DNA of 64,000 nucleotides from Suilimivivens sp963638365 (lineage in GTDB: Bacteria > Bacillota > Clostridia > Lachnospirales > Lachnospiraceae), in contig CAVHRK010000037.1 of the NCBI GenBank assembly GCA_963638365.1, positions 1-64,000 of the forward strand. Reading direction: 5' to 3'. Made by a program: the position numbers and the translations under genes. Under the pieces are notes generated by a model. That model had not been told where the DNA came from. It made no database searches and saw only the letters and a list, made by a program, of their open reading frames with translations. The stretch's first letter is position 1, and every line of letters begins with the position of its first letter. Of the stretch, positions 42,156 to 50,385 are shown one piece after another.

Positions 42156-42982
42156 GAAAATTAATAAAACAGGAATGGCTGTCTGCATGGAAAATCCCTA
42201 CCGTTTTAATCGGTGCGGTGTTTGCAGCGGCGACAATTTTCGGACTCTTCTGTGCATCCCCTGTCTGGGATCTGGTGGACTGGTGGGGAGCAGATGTAAT
42301 CTTAAGTGCAACCATTTTACTTTTTTACGGTGCGATCATGTGCTGTGGAGTCGGAACATCGATTTATCTGGCAGTACGTTATTACCGGAGCATGTACAGT
42401 AACGAAGGATATCTGACACATACCCTGCCGGTAACTTCCAATCAGCTTTTACTTAGCAAAATGATTAATTTCAGCATCTGGGAATTGTTGTCCGTTATCT
42501 GTATTATATTTAACATTATGCTTTTTGTGGCATTTATTGCGTTGAGAGGTATGGGGTATCGCAGCTTGTTTGAGAGTTTCCGGGATGTGTTTACGGGGAT
42601 ACAGGACGTTTTAAACTCGGAATTTGCAACCGGATGGGAACTTTTCATGATACTCACGATTATTCTGGTTCTGGTCAGCACGGTATCCAAGTCCCTTCTT
42701 TACATGGGATCGGTGAATATCGGACAGCTTTGGGCACGTCACCGTGTTGCGGGCGCAATCCTCGTATATGCCGGGGTTACCGTTGCCGTGCAGGTTGTAA
42801 CACAGGCAGCCATGATTATCTTTATGACGAGTGCAGACCAGCTTGGGATGCTGCAAAATGACTATGTTTTCAGCTTCTTAAATCAGGTTATGGCAGTATC
42901 ACTTCTAATGCAGATAGTGATCGGGGTTGTGATGTATGGAGTCAGCCTGCTGATCCTTAAAAAGAAAGTAAATCTGGAGTAA
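42149..42982 (+). CDS. ABC transporter permease of the YtrA-type operon
   Basis: 277 residues, six to seven membrane helices (for example VLIGAVFAAATIFGLFCA, ILVYAGVTVAVQVVTQAAMI), typical ABC-2 type permease with the early motif YLTHTLPVTSNQLLLSK. Overlaps the ATPase by seven bases. Function probably in bacitracin- or lantibiotic-type stress or envelope lipid handling, by analogy only. Confidence 0.88.
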   Translation: MLGKLIKQEWLSAWKIPTVLIGAVFAAATIFGLFCASPVWDLVDWWGADVILSATILLFYGAIMCCGVGTSIYLAVRYYRSMYSNEGYLTHTLPVTSNQLLLSKMINFSIWELLSVICIIFNIMLFVAFIALRGMGYRSLFESFRDVFTGIQDVLNSEFATGWELFMILTIILVLVSTVSKSLLYMGSVNIGQLWARHRVAGAILVYAGVTVAVQVVTQAAMIIFMTSADQLGMLQNDYVFSFLNQVMAVSLLMQIVIGVVMYGVSLLILKKKVNLE

Positions 42983-43072
42983 CTTTTATCTCAATAGATG
43001 TAATCCGGCAACTTGTGAACAGCATGAATGAACTGTTACATTCATTACTATAATTCGTATACATGAATTGCA

Positions 43073-43119
43073 AGAGACTACACTTTGTGTTATGATACGC
43101 TTAGTGTGGTCTCTTTTTT
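43073..43119 (+). terminator. Terminator before metN
   Basis: AGAGACTACACT (43073-43084) pairs with AGTGTGGTCTCT (43103-43114), followed by a run of T. It may end the ABC operon or act in the leader of metNI; no SAM-binding fold was recognised in front of it. Confidence 0.75.
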
Positions 43120-43193
43120 GAACCCTTGTAAAGCAACGGCTCAGGGGCGGAAAAGGGAATCTGATACGGCCACAGGATAAAATGAGGAGTACG

Positions 43194-44207
43194 ATGGAGA
43201 CAATAATTGAAATTAAGAATGTGACGAAGACATTCTCCGGAAAGGATCAGAATGTCGAGGCATTGAAGGGAATTAACCTGGAAATTCATAAGGGAGAGAT
43301 TTATGGAATTATCGGTATGAGTGGTGCCGGTAAATCCACACTGGTCCGCTGTCTGAACTTCCTTGAGCGGCCGACAACCGGTACAGTTGTTGTGGAAGGA
43401 AAGGATCTTGCAACCCTGAAGGATAAGGAGCTGCGTCAGACTCGTACGCAGATTGCCATGATCTTCCAGCATTTTAACCTTCTGATGCAGAGAACGGTCA
43501 TTGATAATATCTGCTTCCCGCTTGAAATTGTCGGAGTAGACAAGAAGAAAGCGAAGGAGCGTGCGAGAGAGCTGCTGCAGATCGTCGATCTTTCCGAGAA
43601 GGAAAACGCTTATCCGGCACAGTTATCCGGTGGACAGAAGCAGCGTGTGGCGATTGCAAGAGCACTGGCTACCAATCCGAAGATTCTTCTTTGCGATGAG
43701 GCAACGAGTGCACTGGATCCGACCACCACGAAGTCGATTCTTGCTTTGTTAAAAGAGATCAATCAGAAATATGGCATTACCATTGTAATTATTACGCATG
43801 AGATGGCGGTTGTGCAGGAGATCGGAACGCATGTAGCGATTATCGACCATGGAGAGCTTGCAGAAGCCGGTACGGTAGAGGAGGTATTCACCCACCCGAA
43901 GAGCAAGGCAGCCAGAAAACTGGTTTTGATGGATGAAGATAACCACTATGACGAAATGAAGGGACAGCATTGCATCCGTATCGTATTTAAGAGCAATTCT
44001 TCCTTTGAACCGGTCATTGCCAATATGGTATTAACACACCGGATGCCGGTGAATATCTTACAGGCGGACACCAAGGATATTAACGGTGTGGCGCATGGAC
44101 AGATGATTCTGCAGCTTCCGGAGGATGCAGTGACAGCACAGAAGATGATCCAGTATTTGAAGGATCGAAATTTAGAAGTAGAGGAGCTTGATCATTATGT
44201 TGGATAG
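43194..44207 (+). CDS. metN: Methionine ABC transporter ATPase (MetN)
   Basis: 337 residues. Walker A GMSGAGKST, signature LSGGQKQR, Walker B LLCDEATSALD, followed by the C-terminal NIL domain (HCIRIVFKSNSSFEPVIANM) that senses methionine. GAGGAG stands five bases before the ATG at 43194. Overlaps metI by 11 bases. Confidence 0.94.
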   Translation: METIIEIKNVTKTFSGKDQNVEALKGINLEIHKGEIYGIIGMSGAGKSTLVRCLNFLERPTTGTVVVEGKDLATLKDKELRQTRTQIAMIFQHFNLLMQRTVIDNICFPLEIVGVDKKKAKERARELLQIVDLSEKENAYPAQLSGGQKQRVAIARALATNPKILLCDEATSALDPTTTKSILALLKEINQKYGITIVIITHEMAVVQEIGTHVAIIDHGELAEAGTVEEVFTHPKSKAARKLVLMDEDNHYDEMKGQHCIRIVFKSNSSFEPVIANMVLTHRMPVNILQADTKDINGVAHGQMILQLPEDAVTAQKMIQYLKDRNLEVEELDHYVG

Positions 44208-44862
44208 TCAGACACTTGCCATGATGGCAGAAGGTACCGGGGCAACCCTGTATATGACATTGATGTCAACTTTGTTTGGATATATTTTAGGACTTCCTAT
44301 GGGAATTATCTTAGTCGTAACGGCACCGAAGGGACTTCGTCCGAATCAGGTGATTTACCGGATTCTGGATGTGATTGTGAATATCACAAGAAGTATTCCG
44401 TTCTTGATTTTAATGATTCTGATTATGCCGTTTACCCGTATTCTGGTAGGTAAAACCTATGGAACCACAGCGACTATCGTACCGCTTGCCCTTGCGGCAG
44501 CGCCGTTTATTGCGCGTATGGTGGAATCTTCCCTTCTGGAAGTGGATCACGGAGTAATTGAAGCGGCACAGAGTATGGGTGCAAACCTGTGGACGATCAT
44601 CTGGAAGGTACTGCTCGCAGAGGCAAGAACCTCCCTGATCGTCGGAGCAACGATTGCACTCGGAACGATCTTAGGATATTCCGCAATGGCAGGAACCATC
44701 GGCGGTGGTGGTCTTGGTGATATTGCGATGCGTTACGGATATTACCGTTATCAGGCAGACATTATGATTATTGCGGTAGTGCTGCTTGTCTTACTGGTAC
44801 AGATTTTACAGGTAATCGGAACGATTCTGTCCAAGAAGCTGGATCGCAGAAATACCAGATAG
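44197..44862 (+). CDS. metI: Methionine ABC transporter permease (MetI)
   Basis: 221 residues, five membrane helices; EAA loop EAAQSMGANLWTIIWKVLLA. The start is the ATG at 44197, ten bases after GAGGAG inside metN. The binding lipoprotein MetQ, which normally follows, is not here; a small DUF6472 gene comes next instead. Confidence 0.93.
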   Translation: MLDSQTLAMMAEGTGATLYMTLMSTLFGYILGLPMGIILVVTAPKGLRPNQVIYRILDVIVNITRSIPFLILMILIMPFTRILVGKTYGTTATIVPLALAAAPFIARMVESSLLEVDHGVIEAAQSMGANLWTIIWKVLLAEARTSLIVGATIALGTILGYSAMAGTIGGGGLGDIAMRYGYYRYQADIMIIAVVLLVLLVQILQVIGTILSKKLDRRNTR

Positions 44863-44888
44863 GGACACGGAACAGAGGCAGTCAGTTT

Positions 44889-45092
44889 ATGAACAAAGCA
44901 AAGAACAAACAACGTCCACAAGGAAATTGTGAGCAGTGTAACAACTATGTGTACGACGAGGATTATGAATGCTATACCTGCGAGATGGATCTGGACGAGG
45001 ACGAGATGGCAAGATTCTTGGCAGATGAGTACCGGGACTGTCCGTACTATGTCCCGGGAGATGAATATCTGGTAGTCAGGAAGCAGATGTAG
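44889..45092 (+). CDS. DUF6472-type small Cys-rich protein
   Basis: 67 residues, strongly acidic, with cysteine pairs CEQC and CYTC plus a further Cys in DCPYY that could bind zinc. Function unknown. It lies between metI and the LacI regulator, 26 bases after metI. Confidence 0.75.
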   Translation: MNKAKNKQRPQGNCEQCNNYVYDEDYECYTCEMDLDEDEMARFLADEYRDCPYYVPGDEYLVVRKQM

Positions 45093-45102
45093 GAGAATAC
45101 CG

Positions 45103-46191
45103 TTGGATACAGAAGTAAAAATCGAAAGTAAATCCGGAGGAAACAGCGACCAGAGAATGACGCTGGAAGAAATCTCTGAAATTATCGGGATTTCCAGAAC
45201 GACGATCTATAAGGTCATCCGGAATAAAGGAGTAGTCAGTGATAAAACAAGGGAAAAGGTAGAACAGGCCCTTGAAAAGTATCACTATGTAGAGAATAAA
45301 AATGCCAGAAACCTTGCGATGAACCGGCAGTATACGATCGGTTATGTAGGCTTCCGTTCTAAGAGTTCAGCGTATTTTTCACCGGAGGTGCGCAAAGGTC
45401 TTGACCGCGCGATCCGGGAATTCGGAGATGACGGATTGAATATCCTGATTTCGGAATTTGATGTGCACAACCCGATGCAGCAGATGGCAGCGGTGGATCA
45501 GATGCTGAAGGAGGGCGTACGCAGCTTTGTGCTTGCCTTTTCGGATACGGAAGTGATTCAGCAGATTCTGGAAAAGCTTAAGAAGATGAAGTGTCTGGTT
45601 GTGCTTTTGAGCCGGGATCTTCAAGGAAACACAGGGAATCACTATGTCGGCGTGGATTATTACCAGAGCGGCGTGCTCGCGGCAGAGCTTCTTGGCAAAA
45701 TGCTTCCGCAGGGAGGCGGTATTTTCGTTCCGGTGACGGAGGAATATCTGACGAACCGCGATATTCAGAACCGTCTCAATGCATTTCTCACGAAGATGCA
45801 GGAATTTCCATCCTGTGAGATTCTTCCGGTAGTGCATGGACTCACCGAGGAAGAGGAGATCCGACGGGAAGTGAAAGACGCGATTGCAAAGAATAAGAAT
45901 CTTGCCGGAATTTTTGACCTGACCTACCGCCTGGATGTGGTGGCAGATGTGCTTAAGGAAGAAGGCAGAGAGGATTTACGGCTTACCGGATTTGATCTTT
46001 ATCCGGAGATTATGGAGGATGTACAGGATTCTCTGATCGATGCCGTGGTTTATCAGGATCTGAACAAGCAGGCCTATGAAGGAATGAAGCTTTTATTTGA
46101 GGAAATGTGCTATGGAAAGCGGCTTTCCGAGAAGAAGCACTACTCCAAACTCGAAGTGGTGATGAGCAGTAATTTATCCTACTTCCGATAG
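45103..46191 (+). CDS. LacI-family transcriptional regulator
   Basis: 362 residues from a TTG start, with AGGAG seven bases upstream. HTH at about 18-45 (MTLEEISEIIGISRTTIYKV) preceded by a 17-residue tail, then a periplasmic-binding-protein-like sensor (VDYYQSGVLAAELLGKMLPQ, LRLTGFDLYPE). The hinge helix of classical LacI is weakly kept (ARNLAMNR). It precedes the kinase/isomerase genes, and an AACACGTGTT palindrome lies just after their promoter. Confidence 0.92.
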   Translation: MDTEVKIESKSGGNSDQRMTLEEISEIIGISRTTIYKVIRNKGVVSDKTREKVEQALEKYHYVENKNARNLAMNRQYTIGYVGFRSKSSAYFSPEVRKGLDRAIREFGDDGLNILISEFDVHNPMQQMAAVDQMLKEGVRSFVLAFSDTEVIQQILEKLKKMKCLVVLLSRDLQGNTGNHYVGVDYYQSGVLAAELLGKMLPQGGGIFVPVTEEYLTNRDIQNRLNAFLTKMQEFPSCEILPVVHGLTEEEEIRREVKDAIAKNKNLAGIFDLTYRLDVVADVLKEEGREDLRLTGFDLYPEIMEDVQDSLIDAVVYQDLNKQAYEGMKLLFEEMCYGKRLSEKKHYSKLEVVMSSNLSYFR

Positions 46192-46255
46192 GAGTTTTCA
46201 GCAATTTGCATTAAAATGAAGTCGTATTTTTGGATGCATTTTCGAGTGGTATTTA

Positions 46256-46284
46256 TTGACAGGGGAATGGGAAAATGATACGAT
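46256..46284 (+). promoter_or_regulatory. Promoter of the xylB operon
   Basis: TTGACA (46256-46261), 17 bases, TACGAT (46279-46284). Confidence 0.7.
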
Positions 46285-46296
46285 AGAAACAGAATA

Positions 46297-46312
46297 TTTA
46301 ACACGTGTTCAA
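46297..46312. promoter_or_regulatory. Candidate LacI-type operator of the xylB operon
   Basis: TTTAACACGTGTTCAA: a perfect 10-bp core palindrome with a central CG, as preferred by LacI proteins, extended by two of three flanking pairs. It lies about 13 bases after the -10 box, where a bound repressor would stop initiation. A hairpin TAAGACT/AGTCTTA (46321-46341) follows in the leader. Confidence 0.65.
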
Positions 46313-46376
46313 CTTGCGCGTAAGACTTGCGAAGAGTCTTAAATTATAACGATTCAGAACAATAAGGAGGGTTATG

Positions 46377-47852
46377 ATGTTATACATAGGGGTAGATTTA
46401 GGAACCAGTGCTGTGAAGCTTCTTCTGATGGATGGAGAAGGTAAGATTCACAAAATCGTATCCAAAGAATATCCGCTATATTTCCCGCATCCGGGCTGGT
46501 CAGAACAGAAGCCTGAGGACTGGTATGTGCAGACCATGGCAGGCATTAAGGAACTGATTGCGGAAGCCGATAAGAGCCAGATTGCCGGAATCAGCTTTGG
46601 GGGACAGATGCATGGACTTGTCATTCTGGATGATCAGGATCAAGTGATCCGTCCCGCAATTTTATGGAACGATGGCAGAACCTACGAAGAATGTGATTAT
46701 CTGAATAATGTGATCGGAAAGGACAAGCTTTCCGAATATACCGCGAATATTTCCTTTACCGGATTTACCGCACCGAAGATTCTGTGGGTAAAGAACAAGG
46801 AGCCGGAGAACTTCAAAAAGATTAAGAAGATCATGCTCCCGAAGGACTATATCGCATATAAGCTGACCGGAGTACACTGCACGGATGTATCCGATGCTTC
46901 CGGTATGCTTCTTCTGGATGTGAAGAACCGTAAGTGGTCCAAGGAAATGTGTGAGATCTGTGGTATTTCTGAAGAAATGCTTCCGAAGCTTTATGAAAGC
47001 TATGAATGTGTTGGCTGTGTTACGGAAGAGGTTGCGAAGGAACTTGGAATTCCTGCAACGGTTAAAGTGGCAGCAGGCGCCGGTGACAATGCGGCAGCCG
47101 CAGTCGGAACCGGAACCGTCGGAGACGGAATGTGTAACATTTCTCTCGGAACCAGTGGAACGATCTTTATTTCCTCTGATAAGTTCGGTGTGGATAAGAA
47201 CAATGCCCTTCATGCTTTTGCACATGCAGACGGTCATTACCATCTGATGGGATGTATGCTGAGCGCTGCCTCCTGTAACAAGTGGTGGATGGAAGAAATT
47301 ATCGGAACGAAGGAATATGCGAAGGAGCAGGAGCCGATTACGGATGACAAGCTTGGTGAGAACCATGTTTATTTCCTGCCTTATCTGATGGGAGAGCGTT
47401 CTCCTCATAACAACCCGAATGCAAGAGGTACATTTATCGGACTTACGATGGACAGCACCCGTGCTGATATGACACAGGCGGTTCTGGAGGGGGTAGCCTT
47501 TGCACTCCGTGATTCCTTCGAGGTTGCGAAGTCTCTTGGAATCAGGATTGAACGTACCAAGATCTGTGGCGGTGGAGCGAAGAGTCCTCTCTGGAAAAAG
47601 ATGATTGCGAATATCCTGAACTTAAAGGTGGATGTGATCGAGAGCGAAGAAGGTCCCGCCCTTGGCGGTGCAATGCTGGCAGCCGTTGCCTGCGGTGAAT
47701 TTGAAAGCGTGGAAGCAGCAGCCGCAAAGATTGTGAAGATCATTGATACCGTAGAACCGGATGAAAAGCTTGTAGCAAAGTACGAGGAGCGTTATCAGCA
47801 GTTCAAGGAGATTTATCCTGCCTGCAAGCCGATTTTTGAAATTATTAAGTAA
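46377..47852 (+). CDS. xylB: Xylulokinase-like FGGY sugar kinase
   Basis: 491 residues. FGGY family with the XylB-type N-terminus (IGVDLGTSAVKLLLMDGEG), the substrate motif ISFGGQMHGLVILD, and the C-terminal ATP site ICGGGAKSPLWKKMIANIL and GPALGGAMLAAVA. D-xylulose is the likeliest substrate. The ATG at 46377 is six bases from AGGAGG and is preferred to the one at 46374. DUF4867 and isomerase genes follow. It would feed pentose from the xylan locus into the pentose phosphate pathway. Confidence 0.92.
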   Translation: MLYIGVDLGTSAVKLLLMDGEGKIHKIVSKEYPLYFPHPGWSEQKPEDWYVQTMAGIKELIAEADKSQIAGISFGGQMHGLVILDDQDQVIRPAILWNDGRTYEECDYLNNVIGKDKLSEYTANISFTGFTAPKILWVKNKEPENFKKIKKIMLPKDYIAYKLTGVHCTDVSDASGMLLLDVKNRKWSKEMCEICGISEEMLPKLYESYECVGCVTEEVAKELGIPATVKVAAGAGDNAAAAVGTGTVGDGMCNISLGTSGTIFISSDKFGVDKNNALHAFAHADGHYHLMGCMLSAASCNKWWMEEIIGTKEYAKEQEPITDDKLGENHVYFLPYLMGERSPHNNPNARGTFIGLTMDSTRADMTQAVLEGVAFALRDSFEVAKSLGIRIERTKICGGGAKSPLWKKMIANILNLKVDVIESEEGPALGGAMLAAVACGEFESVEAAAAKIVKIIDTVEPDEKLVAKYEERYQQFKEIYPACKPIFEIIK

Positions 47853-47855
47853 GAT

Positions 47856-48009
47856 GTAACTATTCAGAGCCATGCAAAGCCTGGCAAAATATGAATGGAA
47901 TGCTTGCATTCCAAGTCATATTTGACAGGATTTATATGGCGAAGTAACCACATGAGCAAAAGGAAAGCTGCATAGCAGCGATTTTGCGAATGGAGTTCTG
48001 AATAGTTAC
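47856..48009 (+). repeat. MITE-like folded element with 13-bp terminal inverted repeats (member B)
   Basis: GTAACTATTCAGA (47856-47868) and TCTGAATAGTTAC (47997-48009) are perfect inverted ends of a 154-base element that begins four bases after the xylB stop. Inside, CCTGGCAAAATATGA (47880-47894) pairs with TCATATTTGACAGG (47916-47929) around the hairpin GGAATGCTTGCATTCC. No coding capacity. Related in part to the elements at 18095-18266 and 2186-2242. Confidence 0.75.
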
Positions 48010-48060
48010 AATAAGATTAAGATAGCAAGGTTTAGAGAATTTTATCAGGAGGAAAAGAAG

Positions 48061-48678
48061 ATGCAGATTTATCAGGTTACCGATGAACGTTTTAAGAAAT
48101 ATGGCAAAGTGATCTCCAATGTGGATTTCACAGAGCTTGTGAAAGCATTGGAAGAAAAGACTCCGTTACCGGAAGGTGTAGAGTATGTTCCGGGCTGTGA
48201 AGCACTGGAAGCACTTCCTGTCATGCAGGAATTATCCATGAAGACCTATGGGGAAATGCCGATCCAGATCGGTTACTGCAATGGTCACAATCATATGCTG
48301 AATGCACTGGAATATCATCGTGATTCCGAGATCAATGTAGCAGCAACCGATGCGATTTTAATGCTTGGCTTAGAAGCAGACATTACATCCGACTTCACCT
48401 ATGACACTTCCAAGGTAGAGGCATTCCTTGTACCGAAGGGAACCGGCGTGGAAGTATTTGCAACCACACTGCATTATGCACCGTGCGGCGTAGATGGAAA
48501 TGGCTTTAAGGTAGCGATTGTACTTCCGAAGGGAACCAATTATGATCTGAAGTCCAAGCATGCCGATGGAGAAGACGGACATTTAACCGCAGTAAATAAG
48601 TGGCTTCTCGGACATCCCGAAGGAGGACTCCCGGAAGGAAGCCCGATGGGACTTGTTGGAGAGAACTTATCCTTATAA
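48061..48678 (+). CDS. DUF4867 family protein (cupin-like)
   Basis: 205 residues, cytoplasmic, with His-rich strands (YCNGHNHMLNALEYHRDSE, ATTLHYAPCG) that suggest a metal-binding cupin fold. The family has no assigned reaction but commonly sits beside sugar isomerases and kinases. Position between xylB and an isomerase suggests a sugar mutarotase or epimerase step; that is inference. GGAGG is nine bases before the ATG. Confidence 0.85.
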   Translation: MQIYQVTDERFKKYGKVISNVDFTELVKALEEKTPLPEGVEYVPGCEALEALPVMQELSMKTYGEMPIQIGYCNGHNHMLNALEYHRDSEINVAATDAILMLGLEADITSDFTYDTSKVEAFLVPKGTGVEVFATTLHYAPCGVDGNGFKVAIVLPKGTNYDLKSKHADGEDGHLTAVNKWLLGHPEGGLPEGSPMGLVGENLSL

Positions 48679-48770
48679 ATCTTTACAGAGATCTTTTATA
48701 AAAAGAATACGCAGAAGATGATACTCTGCGGAAACAATATGATTTTATTAAGAAAATGGAGGAAAGAAAC

Positions 48771-50246
48771 ATGAACAATTTACCAGTAGTAAAGCTTGGT
48801 ATCGTGGCAGTCAGCCGTGACTGTTTCCCGATCGAATTATCCCAGAAGAGACGTGCAGCAATCAAGGCAGCATACAAGGGCGACTTATATGAGTGCCCGG
48901 TAACTGTTGAGAACGAACAGGATATGCTGAAGGCCGTTGAGGACGTGAAGAAGGCAGAGTGTAATGCACTTGTTGTATTCTTAGGAAACTTCGGACCGGA
49001 AACACCGGAAACTCTGATTGCAAAGAACTTTGACGGCCCCTGCATGTTCGTGGCAGCAGCAGAAGGCGACGGCGATATGATCAACGGAAGAGGCGATGCA
49101 TACTGTGGTATGCTGAACTGCTCTTACAACCTTGGCATGCGTCATCTTAAGGGATATATTCCGGAGTACCCGGTTGGAACCGCAGATGACATTGCAAAGA
49201 TGATCGGTGATTTCGTACCGGTTGCACGTGCCATCATCGGTGTTAAGAACCTTAAGATTATTACCTTTGGTCCCCGTCCGCAGGACTTCTTCGCATGTAA
49301 TGCACCGATCAAGGGCTTATATGAACTTGGTGTAGAGATCGAAGAGAACTCCGAGCTTGACCTTCTTGTTTCTTTCAAGGAGCATGAGAACGATCCCCGT
49401 ATTCCGGAAGTATGTGCAGACATGGCTAAGGAAATGGGCGAAGGATGCTACTACGAAGACCTCAACGCAAAGATGGCTCAGTTCGAGCTTACCTTACTTG
49501 ACTGGGCAGAGAACCACAAGGGAGCAAGAAAGTATGTTGCATTTGCTGACAAGTGCTGGCCTGCATTCCCTTCACAGTTTGGTTTTGAGCCCTGCTATGT
49601 AAACAGCCGTTTAGCTTCCCGTGGTATTCCGGTATCCTGTGAAGTAGATATTTACGGAGCATTAAGCGAGTACATCGGACTTTGCGTATCCGAAGATGCA
49701 GTTACCCTGCTTGATATCAACAACTCCGTACCGAAGTACATTTACGATGAAGACATCGTTGGCAAATACAACTATGCATTAACCGATACCTTTATGGGAT
49801 TCCATTGTGGAAATACACCGGAATGCAAGATGTGCTCCACCAGAGCCGTAAAATATCAGCTCATCCAGCACAGACTTCTTGAGCCCGCCGGTTCTGAACC
49901 GGACTTCACAAGAGGTACTTTGGAAGGTGATATTGCAGCTTCCGATATTACCTTCTATCGTCTGCAGTGCAATTCCGATGGAGAATTGGTTTCCTACATT
50001 GCAGAAGGTGAAATCCTGGATGTACCGACCAGATCCTTCGGTGGTATTGGTATCTTCGCTATTCCTGAAATGGGACGCTTCTACCGTCATGTACTTGTAG
50101 AAGGCAGATTCCCTCATCATGGAGCTGTAGCATTCGGACATTACGGAAAGTTAATGTATGAAGTATTCAAGTTCTTAGGTGTTAAGAGTATCGGATTCAA
50201 TCAGCCGAAGGGAATGCTTTACAAGTCCGAGAATCCGTTTGCATAA
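48771..50246 (+). CDS. L-fucose/L-arabinose isomerase family protein
   Basis: 491 residues. Ketol isomerase of the FucI/AraA fold: N-terminal VSRDCFPIELSQKRR, a central VVFLGNFGPETPETL, the metal ligands in CEVDIYGALSEYIG (Glu, Asp) and a His in AVAFGHYGKL near the end. It is not the TIM-barrel XylA. In one operon with a xylulokinase-like gene it may convert an aldose such as D-xylose, L-arabinose or D-arabinose to the ketose for that kinase. Start at 48771 chosen from GGAGG; the ATG at 48756 overlaps that site. Codon choice is strongly biased, as for a highly expressed gene. Confidence 0.88.
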   Translation: MNNLPVVKLGIVAVSRDCFPIELSQKRRAAIKAAYKGDLYECPVTVENEQDMLKAVEDVKKAECNALVVFLGNFGPETPETLIAKNFDGPCMFVAAAEGDGDMINGRGDAYCGMLNCSYNLGMRHLKGYIPEYPVGTADDIAKMIGDFVPVARAIIGVKNLKIITFGPRPQDFFACNAPIKGLYELGVEIEENSELDLLVSFKEHENDPRIPEVCADMAKEMGEGCYYEDLNAKMAQFELTLLDWAENHKGARKYVAFADKCWPAFPSQFGFEPCYVNSRLASRGIPVSCEVDIYGALSEYIGLCVSEDAVTLLDINNSVPKYIYDEDIVGKYNYALTDTFMGFHCGNTPECKMCSTRAVKYQLIQHRLLEPAGSEPDFTRGTLEGDIAASDITFYRLQCNSDGELVSYIAEGEILDVPTRSFGGIGIFAIPEMGRFYRHVLVEGRFPHHGAVAFGHYGKLMYEVFKFLGVKSIGFNQPKGMLYKSENPFA

Positions 50247-50315
50247 TGGAACGGTTTCGGTAAAAGAATCGTAGATTTGTACAGTTATCAGATGAAAATT
50301 TACTAGAAATCAGGC

Positions 50316-50354
50316 AAAGCGTGAGTATACTACAATATAGTATATTCACGCTTT
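50316..50354. terminator. Terminator after the isomerase operon
   Basis: AAAGCGTGAGTATACT pairs with AGTATATTCACGCTTT across a short loop; T runs on both strands. Confidence 0.85.
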
Positions 50355-50385
50355 TGTGTAGTTATTGTTTTTGAGGAGTTAAATT

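Noticed and set aside
42983..43193. SAM riboswitch (S-box) before metN
   Set aside because: A CCGGCAAC stretch near 43004 recalls the S-box core, but the rest of the fold is absent; only a plain terminator hairpin is seen.
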